The position numbers and the translations under genes are program-made. Below, piece after piece: positions 7,471 to 14,675 of a stretch of 21,165 bases of DNA. Location: IMG/VR virus record IMGVR_UViG_3300037840_000591, positions 1 to 21,165 of that record. One strand, written 5' to 3'. Below the pieces are notes generated by a model. It was not told the DNA's origin and did not search any database. It saw only the letters and a program-made list of their open reading frames with translations. This DNA is from a virus. Numbering within the stretch: the first letter of the stretch is position 1; each line of letters starts with the position of its first letter.

Positions 7471-9164
7471 CCTTTGTCAGCGATTCCGGTACCGGCGCTC
7501 CTGTATTTGACTACACCAGTCGGGATTACCTCTCCATATATCAGGATTTGCTGAGCCGGATTCCGGTCTTCTTGCCGGAGTGGACCTCCCAGGATCCCTC
7601 CGATTTCGGAATCGTGCTTTTGCAGATGTTCGCCTATGTGGGCGATTTGATCGGGTATTACCTCGACCGGCTGGCGGGAGAGGCGTTCATCCAGACCGCC
7701 ACCCAACCGGCCTCGATCATCAATCTGGCCGCCATGCTCGATTACCAGCCCACCCTGTCGGTCGGCTCGACGGTGACGTTGGAGATTACCATTTCGAACA
7801 GCACGATCGGTCCCTACACCATTCCGGCGGGCTCACTCTTTGCCACAGCTTCATCGCCCACTCAAGCACCGATCGAGTTCATCACCGATGCGGCGCTCAC
7901 CATCGCCGGGGCGAACTCGGCCACTCCATCGACCACCGGCTCGGTGGTGGCAAATCAGGGGACGCCGTACACCAATGAATCGGTGGCCACCTCCGACGGT
8001 TCGGTCGACCAGGTCTACCCACTGCTGCACAATCCAGTCAGTTCGAACAGCTTCGCTGTGTTTGTCGACCTCGGGCTCGGCCCGGCGGAATGGACCTATG
8101 CGTCCACGCTCATCAACGCCGGTCCCTTCGATCAGGTGTACACGAACTTTGTGGATGCCAATGGCATTTTCTACATCGTCTTCGGCGACAATGTGAATGG
8201 ATTGGTCCCCCCGCTGGGCAGCCCCATTACGGCCACCTATCAGACCAACGTGGGGCCGGTGGGGAATGTCGGTGCCGGTGTGATTACCCAATCGGTGAGT
8301 GCTTTGGTCGGGCTGACCAGCGTGACCAATCTTCTCCCCGCTTCTGGTGGTGCATCGGCTGAGTCGCTCACCTCGATCCAGGTGCACGCCCCGGCCTCGC
8401 TGAAGACGCTCAACCGGGCGGTGACAGCCGATGATCTCCAGACACTGGCCATTCAGGTACCGGGCGTGGAATGGGCCTCGGCTCAGGAGGTCACCTACCA
8501 ACTGGTGAACCTCTTCATCGCCCCATTTGGCGGTGGTGCACCCAGTACCGTGCTCGAAGCCCAGGTGCAGAACTACGTGAATCCCTTGGTCATGGCCAAC
8601 ACCACGGTGACCATCATGGCGCCGACCTATGTGCCGATCAATGTGACGGCAAACGTGGTCCTCTTCAGCAACTTCGGCAACACCTCGACGCAGACGCTCG
8701 TGCAGACGGCGCTGGCTACGCTGCTGTCACTGCCGAACACTGGATTTGGCTTTCGGGTGTCGCTCGGTCTGGTCTATGAGACCATCCTCAGTCAGCTCGG
8801 CGTCAACTACGCCATCGTGACATCACTCAACCGCCAAATGCTGGTGCAGCTCACCACGGCGCTGGTAAGCGGATCGGTTTATCCCACCCTCTTCACCTCA
8901 CCACTACCGGAAACGGTGAACGCCGGAGATGTGATCATTCTCAACCCGGGAGGAGCGTCCACCCAGTCGCTGGTGGCCTCGGTGCAATCCCCGGCCGGGA
9001 CCTCGTCCATTTCAGTCACCGCCTTCACGGCTAATGCCAACTATGCGATCGGGACTTCGGTGCAGGACGCTACCGGCGTGCAGGATGCGGTGATGTTGAT
9101 CAATGAAATCCCCGTCGCTGGCACCTTCACCATTTCGGTCTCTGGTGGGCTGGCCGGGTCATAA
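7467..9164 (+). CDS. Baseplate J protein (gp6-like wedge)
   Basis: The protein has 565 residues and starts at ATG 7467 within an ATGA overlap. The N-terminus (FDYTSRDYLSIYQDLLSRIP, then DPSDFGIVLLQMFAYVGDLI and GYYLDRLAGEAFIQTATQPA) is the canonical opening of baseplate J proteins. The central J domain is at about 305-470 (LKTLNRAVTADDLQTLAIQV, then PTYVPINVTANVVLFSNFG). The last 90 residues form an additional beta-rich module ending FTISVSGG. J/gp6 proteins link neighbouring wedges into the baseplate rim and drive the shape change on contraction. The adjacency to gp25 upstream and to fibre and gpI-like genes downstream is the standard order. Confidence 0.88.
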   Translation: MTFVSDSGTGAPVFDYTSRDYLSIYQDLLSRIPVFLPEWTSQDPSDFGIVLLQMFAYVGDLIGYYLDRLAGEAFIQTATQPASIINLAAMLDYQPTLSVGSTVTLEITISNSTIGPYTIPAGSLFATASSPTQAPIEFITDAALTIAGANSATPSTTGSVVANQGTPYTNESVATSDGSVDQVYPLLHNPVSSNSFAVFVDLGLGPAEWTYASTLINAGPFDQVYTNFVDANGIFYIVFGDNVNGLVPPLGSPITATYQTNVGPVGNVGAGVITQSVSALVGLTSVTNLLPASGGASAESLTSIQVHAPASLKTLNRAVTADDLQTLAIQVPGVEWASAQEVTYQLVNLFIAPFGGGAPSTVLEAQVQNYVNPLVMANTTVTIMAPTYVPINVTANVVLFSNFGNTSTQTLVQTALATLLSLPNTGFGFRVSLGLVYETILSQLGVNYAIVTSLNRQMLVQLTTALVSGSVYPTLFTSPLPETVNAGDVIILNPGGASTQSLVASVQSPAGTSSISVTAFTANANYAIGTSVQDATGVQDAVMLINEIPVAGTFTISVSGGLAGS

Positions 9165-9173
9165 GGAGAAATC

Positions 9174-10244
9174 ATGGCTTCGAGCTTCCCTAATGCGATC
9201 GACACCAGCTTTCCCGGGTATCCCTATCTGGACAACGTCGAATATGTCCTCGGTGAGTACGCCAACAGCTGGATCTCAGCCATTCAGGCCATCGAGAACA
9301 CCATCGGTGCTGGCATGGGGGCGATCGCTGCCAACCCGCTGTACTCGGTGCAGCTCAACGAGACCTATGCCACCCTGGCTGCCCGTCTGACGGCCATTGA
9401 TGTGGACGTTGCGAGCACGTTGCAAATCGACACCGCTCCTGGCGACATCCAACCGGTGGGGCCCACCCGAGCCGTGGGGAACTCAGGATTGGCCGCTGAC
9501 GGCAAGCATGCACATGTCGGCGTGCATACAGTCAACGGGCGTACCGGTGACGTCACGACAGGAGCTGGCGATATTACGGGGTCGTTCACTGCTAAGGGTC
9601 AGCTGTTCGCCGGTACCGGTAATGGAACGGGTGAGCTTCTCAATGCCGGGGCTTCTGGTTCTGTGCTCCAGGTCGGTGGCGCCGATCCGTCCGGGCTGCA
9701 GTGGGTCACCAACATCTGGGCTGCCGGGGATTACAAGTTCACCGCCGCCACCGTGTGGGACACCACGCAATGGATCCTGGCCGACGGAACGAGCTACGGC
9801 ACCGGTGTGTACCCAAACCTGTTTGCGGCGATCGGCTACACCTATGGCGGCGGAGGGGCGAACTTCAATGTTCCCGATCTTCGTGGGCGCGTGCCCGTGG
9901 GGGCGCACGGGCCGGGTGGTAACACGCAGCCGACATTGGCCATCGGTAGTTCGGACGGTGAGCAGAACCACTCGCTCACGGCCACGGAGAATGGGACACA
10001 CGCTCACGGTGACAACGGACACAACCACGGTTTCCCGCTCGACTTGGTGCTGACCAATACGACAGCCACCGATGGTCCCTGGCTCATTGCCCCGAACGGC
10101 AGCCAGTATCCAGGTGGCCTCTCGGTTCAGTTCAACAGCGGCGGCACGCTCACCGGTTTTGCTTCTCTCAGCGCCGCCGGAAGTGGAGCGGGTCACAACA
10201 ACATGCAGCCGTACCTGGTCGGTAACTGGCTGGTGCACATCTAA
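9174..10244 (+). CDS. Tail fibre protein with phage tail collar domain
   Basis: The protein has 356 residues and starts at ATG 9174 behind a strong AGGAGAA (9164-9170), so this gene has its own ribosome site. N-terminal helices (NVEYVLGEYANSWISAIQAI) are typical of baseplate-attached fibre bases. The middle contains VNGRTGDVTTGAGDITG, a short repeat type common in trimeric fibres. From about residue 175 comes a tail-collar domain: WDTTQWILADGTSY, then NVPDLRGRVPVGA, a His-rich stretch THAHGDNGHNHG, and the ending HNNMQPYLVGNWLVHI. Collar domains occur in T4 gp12 and in many receptor-binding fibres; the closely spaced His residues could bind a metal along the trimer axis, as in gp12. It probably acts as a short tail fibre for host attachment. 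Confidence 0.8.
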   Translation: MASSFPNAIDTSFPGYPYLDNVEYVLGEYANSWISAIQAIENTIGAGMGAIAANPLYSVQLNETYATLAARLTAIDVDVASTLQIDTAPGDIQPVGPTRAVGNSGLAADGKHAHVGVHTVNGRTGDVTTGAGDITGSFTAKGQLFAGTGNGTGELLNAGASGSVLQVGGADPSGLQWVTNIWAAGDYKFTAATVWDTTQWILADGTSYGTGVYPNLFAAIGYTYGGGGANFNVPDLRGRVPVGAHGPGGNTQPTLAIGSSDGEQNHSLTATENGTHAHGDNGHNHGFPLDLVLTNTTATDGPWLIAPNGSQYPGGLSVQFNSGGTLTGFASLSAAGSGAGHNNMQPYLVGNWLVHI

Positions 10245-13200
10245 ATGCCTCTGTATGCCCCATTTGGGAATGCGATCTTCGGGGAGACACTCTTCGGTGC
10301 TCCGCCGTCGAACACCATTTTCACCACCATGTCGATCGTTCCGCTCGGGTACGACACGCTGGAGGTCAACTGGACGCCACCCGGCGGCGTATGGACGGAG
10401 CAGGTGCTCCTTCGCTCCTCCTATGGGATCCCGGTCAGTACGTTCGACGGGGTAACACTGCTCGACCAGACCCATTCGTTCTCCACCCAGTTCGTCGACC
10501 AGGGGCTCAAATCAGGGCGGTTCTACTACTACGCCCTGTTCTGCTTCAGCACAGTGCTGGACTCCTTCGTGCTGGCGGGGACGGCGCAGGGGCTGGTGCT
10601 CACCGATTACGGATTTGGTGGCACCTACCAGTCCTGGCTGCCGGAATGGTACCTCGAACTGGACGCCAACTTCGGCACCAATGCACAGCCGCTGGGACCG
10701 CTTGCCCGCTACCTGAACATGATCGGCTACGAGACGGATTGGATCCGGTCGGAGATCGAGACGTTCGTCACCTTTGCCAATGTTGATTTCATTTCCGGCG
10801 CTCTGCTTCCTGCTTTCGGGGCCAACTACGGCGTACCCTATGAGCCGAAACTCGGGATGACCCGCTCGCGGGTACTGGTGAAGAACGCCGTGTTCCTCTA
10901 CAAGAACCGCGGCACGGCCAACGGGATCGAGGCAGCGGCGTCGGCATTTTCCGGCTATGGCTGCGAAGTGACCATCGGGCCAAACATTGAAATCCAGCTG
11001 GACGACTGTGCTTTCGACCGATCGGTTGGACACTGGCGTTCGACCAACTCCACCTCGACGATTACGGCAATCCCGGCTTCGACCTACGCGCTGACACCTC
11101 CGCACACCACGTATAACCCGGTGCCGGGGTTGGGCAACTTCCTGACCACAAAGGGCTACCTGCCGATTAACAACGACAACGTGGCTCTTATCTCGGCTGG
11201 AGTGGCGGCGGGATCGACGGCGTCTTGGGTGCAGCTGATGCCAGCCATGAGCCCCTCACCTCGTGAACACCTTTCCATGGCTTACAGCTCAGGTTCATCG
11301 GCTGTTTTTCTGTTCGGCGGTTTGGCCAGCGGCTCCATTCCTCAGAGTGACATGTGGTCCTTCAGCGGATCATCCTGGACAAATGTCACGCCCGCTGCTC
11401 CGACGCAACCGTCAGCTCGTCTTCTTTCGTCGACAGCTTACGACACAAGCACTTCAACCATCGTTTTATTCGGTGGTGAATCCTCGGGTGGATCGTTTTT
11501 CAATGACACCTGGTCCTGGAACGGAACTACGTGGACTCAACTATTTCCAGCCACGAGCCCGACGCCTGCGCGATCTGGGGCTGCTTTGGTCTATGACACC
11601 AGCACAGGCACAGTCATTCTTTTCGGCGGCTACAACAACACGAACGGGGCTCTCAATGACACTTGGTCGTGGAACGGTACAACGTGGTCGAAGTTGTCAC
11701 CAGCAACCAGCCCTCCGGCTCGAACCCAAGCTGGAATAGCTTATGACGTCGGGTCTTCCAATCTCATTCTGTTTGGTGGGTTCGACTTCAACGGTAATGC
11801 ACTTAGCGATACCTGGACTTGGAACGGAACGACCTGGACTCAGGTTTCCATCGGTGCCAGTCCATTTGGTCCTCTCGGTGGCGTCTCGATGTGTTATGAC
11901 GCCAACAAGGGCGCTGTCATTATGTTTGGGGGTCTCTATTACACGAGTGGGATGCCGACCTACACCAATGGGAGTGCTTGGTGGAACGGGACAGCATGGG
12001 TGCAGTTTGCTGTTGTTACCAGACCATCAGCTCGGTCGAACGCCAGCATGGTATATGACACCAGTGCTGGTAATACCGTGCTGTTTGGCGGTCTTGGGGT
12101 TTCCTTGACAAACGACACCTGGACGTTTAACGCCTCGACAAATGTGTGGACTCAGCAATCTCCGGCGACGAGCCCAAGCATTCGATCTTATCAAACAATG
12201 GCCTACGACACACTTTCTTCGACCGCCGTTTTGTTTGGCGGGTTTACCTTGAATGATACGTGGTCTTGGAATGGCACAACTTGGACGCAGGTAAATCTGT
12301 CCACGAGCCCTCCAGCTCGCTACGGCGCCATGATGGCCTACGACACCAATACACCGGCCATGATTCTGTTCGGCGGGACCACGGCATCGACTGCGCTCAA
12401 CGACACGTGGTCGTGGAGCGGTACCACCTGGACGCAACTCTTTCCAGCGGCCAGTCCGACGGCCCGATGGGGCTCCTCGATGGCTTATGACTCGGCCACG
12501 ACCACATTGGTGCTCTTTGGCGGCCAGCCCTTCGGTACCGACCCGTCCACGGCGGTCAACGAGACGTGGACATGGAACGGCAGCACATGGTCGCATCCTT
12601 CTCCGGCCACCAGCCCTTCTGCTCGCAGTTTTGCCGCCATGATCTTTGACACCTCCGAAAACAGAATGGTTTTGTTCGGCGGTATCAATACCAGCGGTGT
12701 TTTGCTCAGTGACACCTGGCTGTGGGATGGGACCACCTGGACGCAGCAGTTTCCGGTCACCGTTCCTCCCGCCCGCTCAAATGCACGGATGGTTTACAAC
12801 AGCGTGCTGGGTGAAGCGGTCATGTTCGGCGGAAATGGGATTTCAGGAAAGCTGAATGACACTTGGTTGTGGAACGGTACGACATGGACATTGGCTCCGG
12901 CCACAGCAAGCAACCCGTCCGCTCGTTCTGATTTCGGGATGTCCTTTGATACGGCGCTGTCGGCCACTGTCCTGTTCGGTGGCACGACAAACGGCATCTC
13001 CAGCCTGCTGAGTGACACCTGGTTGCTCACCAGCGCGGCCATTTCCTCCGCTCTGGGTCTCAGCACGTGCACCTCGGCCACGGCGACCACCCTCGGGCTC
13101 CCGATCCCTCAGCAGGCCACACCACCGACCTACGTGTTGTCGGCTTATTTCCAGAACATCCCCCAGGCCACGCCGGTCACCCGCTCCTTCTTCATGCAGA

Positions 13201-14153
13201 TCGACTGGTATGGCCTCAACGGAGTATTGATCAGCTCGACGGCCGGGACGCCCATTACCGAGGTCAGTGGAACGTGGACCCGGGCGTCGGTGGTGGGTAC
13301 GCCACCGGCCGGGGCACTGACGTTCGGCCGGACGGTGAAATCGAGTGGTGCCCTCCTGGTCGGCGATCTCCATTTGATGGACGCCGAGCAGGTCGAGGTG
13401 AACACGCTGGCCACGCCGGGCCCAACCTCGTGGCAGCCGCCGAGAGATATCAAATGCAACCTCCTCCCTGTTCGGCAGAACTTGATCACCAATCCGCAGG
13501 GGTTTGCCGGTGTCACCGGATGGACTGTTACCAATGGGACAGAGCAGTCCTCCCATACCATGGCCACTCCGCCGCTTATTCTGTGGCCAGCCGAGACCAG
13601 TGGCGGCTTTGTACTCACTGCTACGTCGACATCAAATATCGTCTTCTCGACGACGTGCCCGGTCAACCCGGGTGTGCCTTACACCTTCTCGTGTTACGCG
13701 AGACCGGCGGTAACCGCACGTACCGTTCAGCTCACCATCCAATGGTTGACGGCGACCAACACTCTGATTTCAGCTCCCTCGGTCATGTTCAACGAAACGG
13801 TGGGTGTCTTTGTCCGCGGTGCGGTCATCGATGCCGTTGCTCCCTTGAACGCCGCCAAGGCGACCATTCAGATCACAGTGGAATCACCGGCGAATACTGA
13901 AATCCATTACATTGGGGCGATCTTGTTCGAGCCTTCTGGCTTTCTCCAGCCCTATTTCGATGCCAACTTCTCACCGGCCAGTGACTACATTTTCGAGGGC
14001 GCCGTGAACAGCTCGGTGTCGGACTACTACCCCTCCCTGGCGGCCAGCCTGTCCCGGTTGGTGGCGGTGCTGCCTGACTACATTCCGATCGGGTCGACGT
14101 TCTCGTTGTTCGTCGGCGCACAGGCCTTGACCAACGCCGGGTTGGTCGGCTAA
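10245..14153 (+). CDS. gpI-like baseplate protein fused to kelch repeats and jelly-roll-like domains
   Basis: The protein has 1302 residues; ATG 10245 directly follows the previous TAA. Residues about 25-115 look Fn3-like. About 127-247 match P2 gpI-type tail proteins (WLPEWYLELDANFG, then MTRSRVLVKNAVFLYKNRGT and NGIEAAASAFSGYG). About 250-327 begin a jelly-roll/CBM-like domain (LDDCAFDRSVGHW). Residues 328-930 are twelve kelch-type repeats. About 930-1060 appear to complete the first jelly-roll, and about 1077-1245 are a second, similar one (LITNPQGFAGVTGWTV, then TYTFSCYAR-like strands). The C-terminus may be a trimerisation or wall-facing tail. gpI joins fibre to baseplate, so this is probably both connector and receptor-binding, sugar-recognising protein. 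Ordinary gpI proteins are only about 200 residues. Confidence 0.75.
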   Translation: MPLYAPFGNAIFGETLFGAPPSNTIFTTMSIVPLGYDTLEVNWTPPGGVWTEQVLLRSSYGIPVSTFDGVTLLDQTHSFSTQFVDQGLKSGRFYYYALFCFSTVLDSFVLAGTAQGLVLTDYGFGGTYQSWLPEWYLELDANFGTNAQPLGPLARYLNMIGYETDWIRSEIETFVTFANVDFISGALLPAFGANYGVPYEPKLGMTRSRVLVKNAVFLYKNRGTANGIEAAASAFSGYGCEVTIGPNIEIQLDDCAFDRSVGHWRSTNSTSTITAIPASTYALTPPHTTYNPVPGLGNFLTTKGYLPINNDNVALISAGVAAGSTASWVQLMPAMSPSPREHLSMAYSSGSSAVFLFGGLASGSIPQSDMWSFSGSSWTNVTPAAPTQPSARLLSSTAYDTSTSTIVLFGGESSGGSFFNDTWSWNGTTWTQLFPATSPTPARSGAALVYDTSTGTVILFGGYNNTNGALNDTWSWNGTTWSKLSPATSPPARTQAGIAYDVGSSNLILFGGFDFNGNALSDTWTWNGTTWTQVSIGASPFGPLGGVSMCYDANKGAVIMFGGLYYTSGMPTYTNGSAWWNGTAWVQFAVVTRPSARSNASMVYDTSAGNTVLFGGLGVSLTNDTWTFNASTNVWTQQSPATSPSIRSYQTMAYDTLSSTAVLFGGFTLNDTWSWNGTTWTQVNLSTSPPARYGAMMAYDTNTPAMILFGGTTASTALNDTWSWSGTTWTQLFPAASPTARWGSSMAYDSATTTLVLFGGQPFGTDPSTAVNETWTWNGSTWSHPSPATSPSARSFAAMIFDTSENRMVLFGGINTSGVLLSDTWLWDGTTWTQQFPVTVPPARSNARMVYNSVLGEAVMFGGNGISGKLNDTWLWNGTTWTLAPATASNPSARSDFGMSFDTALSATVLFGGTTNGISSLLSDTWLLTSAAISSALGLSTCTSATATTLGLPIPQQATPPTYVLSAYFQNIPQATPVTRSFFMQIDWYGLNGVLISSTAGTPITEVSGTWTRASVVGTPPAGALTFGRTVKSSGALLVGDLHLMDAEQVEVNTLATPGPTSWQPPRDIKCNLLPVRQNLITNPQGFAGVTGWTVTNGTEQSSHTMATPPLILWPAETSGGFVLTATSTSNIVFSTTCPVNPGVPYTFSCYARPAVTARTVQLTIQWLTATNTLISAPSVMFNETVGVFVRGAVIDAVAPLNAAKATIQITVESPANTEIHYIGAILFEPSGFLQPYFDANFSPASDYIFEGAVNSSVSDYYPSLAASLSRLVAVLPDYIPIGSTFSLFVGAQALTNAGLVG
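11226..13031 (+). repeat. Twelve tandem kelch-type coding repeats
   Basis: About twelve units of 45-55 codons each follow the pattern SP.AR....M.YDT.....VLFGG......L(N/S)DTW(S/T)WNGTTW. Individual units are diverged at DNA level, but the DTWSWNGTTW segment stays recognisable. Each unit should form one blade of a beta-propeller; twelve blades fit two six-bladed propellers. Rows 11461-11520 and 12181-12240 are 29/60 and 28/60 GC by hand count, against 36/60 at 10681-10740 and 43/60 at 13261-13320 in the flanking parts of the same gene. Confidence 0.85.
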
Positions 14154-14198
14154 ACCCTTCTTCGTCGTTCCGGGGGGCAGTCTCGAAAGGACGTCGTC

Positions 14199-14225
14199 AT
14201 GCTGGTCAGCCTTGCGTTCGCATGA
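14199..14225 (+). CDS. Mini-ORF (8 residues) coupled to the membrane protein
   Basis: ATG 14199 has a good ribosome site (AAAGGA, 14186-14191, spacer 7). It encodes MLVSLAFA and stops at TGA 14223-14225, which overlaps the ATG of the next gene as ATGA. The next gene has no ribosome site of its own, so this mini-ORF probably delivers ribosomes to it. The peptide itself may have no function. It is too short to prove from sequence alone. Confidence 0.4.
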   Translation: MLVSLAFA

Positions 14226-14497
14226 CCCTTTTGCTCTGCGGCCTGGCTGGCTTCTTCGCATCGCAGCTGGTCAAGACCGTCCTGCTGCCGATCAGGCCGG
14301 TGGCCCACTGGCTCAAGCCGATCCTGGCCCTCGGGGCATCTCTCGGCGTGGCGGCTGTCTTTTACTCAAATCGTGTGGATTACCTGGTGGTTTATGGAGT
14401 GGCCGGGGCCGGATTAGCGGTGATCGCTCACAAGATTTACCGCCTCTTTTCCATTGGTGGGGATGTGTTGGTTCGGGAGATGTTTCGGAGGAGGTGA
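14222..14497 (+). CDS. Small membrane protein, holin candidate
   Basis: The 91-residue protein begins MTLLLCGLAGFFASQLVKTV. Three hydrophobic segments are visible at about 2-23, 31-48 and 52-70, followed by a basic C-terminal tail ending REMFRRR. The small size, multiple membrane segments, charged tail and position just after the tail genes fit a class I-like holin. No endolysin gene is adjacent, so the role is uncertain and it may be another phage membrane protein. Initiation appears to depend on coupling to the preceding mini-ORF. No family-specific motif was recognised. Confidence 0.6.
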   Translation: MTLLLCGLAGFFASQLVKTVLLPIRPVAHWLKPILALGASLGVAAVFYSNRVDYLVVYGVAGAGLAVIAHKIYRLFSIGGDVLVREMFRRR

Positions 14498-14503
14498 GCG
14501 TTG

Positions 14504-14532
14504 TTGACATTTGGAAATCCGCTGATTAGTGT
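14504..14532 (+). promoter_or_regulatory. Candidate sigma70-type promoter for the acidic/H1-like gene
   Basis: A perfect TTGACA (14504-14509), a 17-base spacer and TAGTGT (14527-14532) lie just after the membrane protein gene. The -35 is ideal and the -10 is weak. Transcription would start near 14539 and produce a leader of about 137 bases. Confidence 0.4.
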
Positions 14533-14541
14533 TCGCCCTGC

Positions 14542-14591
14542 TGGCACCAGGTTGAGACTTCTTCGCAGGGGTTCCCAGTCTTTTGGTGCCA
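14542..14591 (+). repeat. Inverted repeat TGGCACCA / TGGTGCCA
   Basis: Perfect 8-base arms lie at 14542-14549 and 14584-14591, separated by 34 bases. They lie at the start of the predicted leader and could close a stem around that segment or serve as a protein site. Confidence 0.4.
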
Positions 14592-14597
14592 AGCTCG

Positions 14598-14633
14598 TGG
14601 AGGGAAGGGGCGAGTGGGGGACCCTTCCCTCCA
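14598..14633 (+). other. Strong 12-bp hairpin in the leader
   Basis: TGGAGGGAAGGG (14598-14609) pairs perfectly with CCCTTCCCTCCA (14622-14633) around a 12-base loop. No T tract follows, so it is not a classical intrinsic terminator. It could still act as a terminator or attenuator, or as part of an RNA switch upstream of the gene at 14676. Confidence 0.55.
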
Positions 14634-14642
14634 ATGGCGGGC

Positions 14643-14675
14643 GGGATCCTTCTCTTGTCAGGGGAGGAGGATCCC
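14643..14675 (+). promoter_or_regulatory. Hairpin that buries the ribosome binding site of the next gene
   Basis: GGGATCCTTCTCTT (14643-14656) can pair with GGGAGGAGGATCCC (14662-14675) as 14 base pairs, including three G-T wobbles, around a 5-base loop. The right arm contains the Shine-Dalgarno sequence GGGGAGGAGG and ends on the base immediately before ATG 14676. Translation would be blocked unless the stem opens. Confidence 0.55.

Noticed and set aside
1-14153. Stand-alone contractile injection system rather than phage
   Set aside because: Collar-type fibre, tape measure with wall hydrolases, and an adjacent helicase-primase-loader module point to a replicating phage.
14583-14675. N-terminal extension of the H1-like protein from TTG 14583
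   Set aside because: The bases form perfect hairpins, and ATG 14676 has the strong ribosome site.
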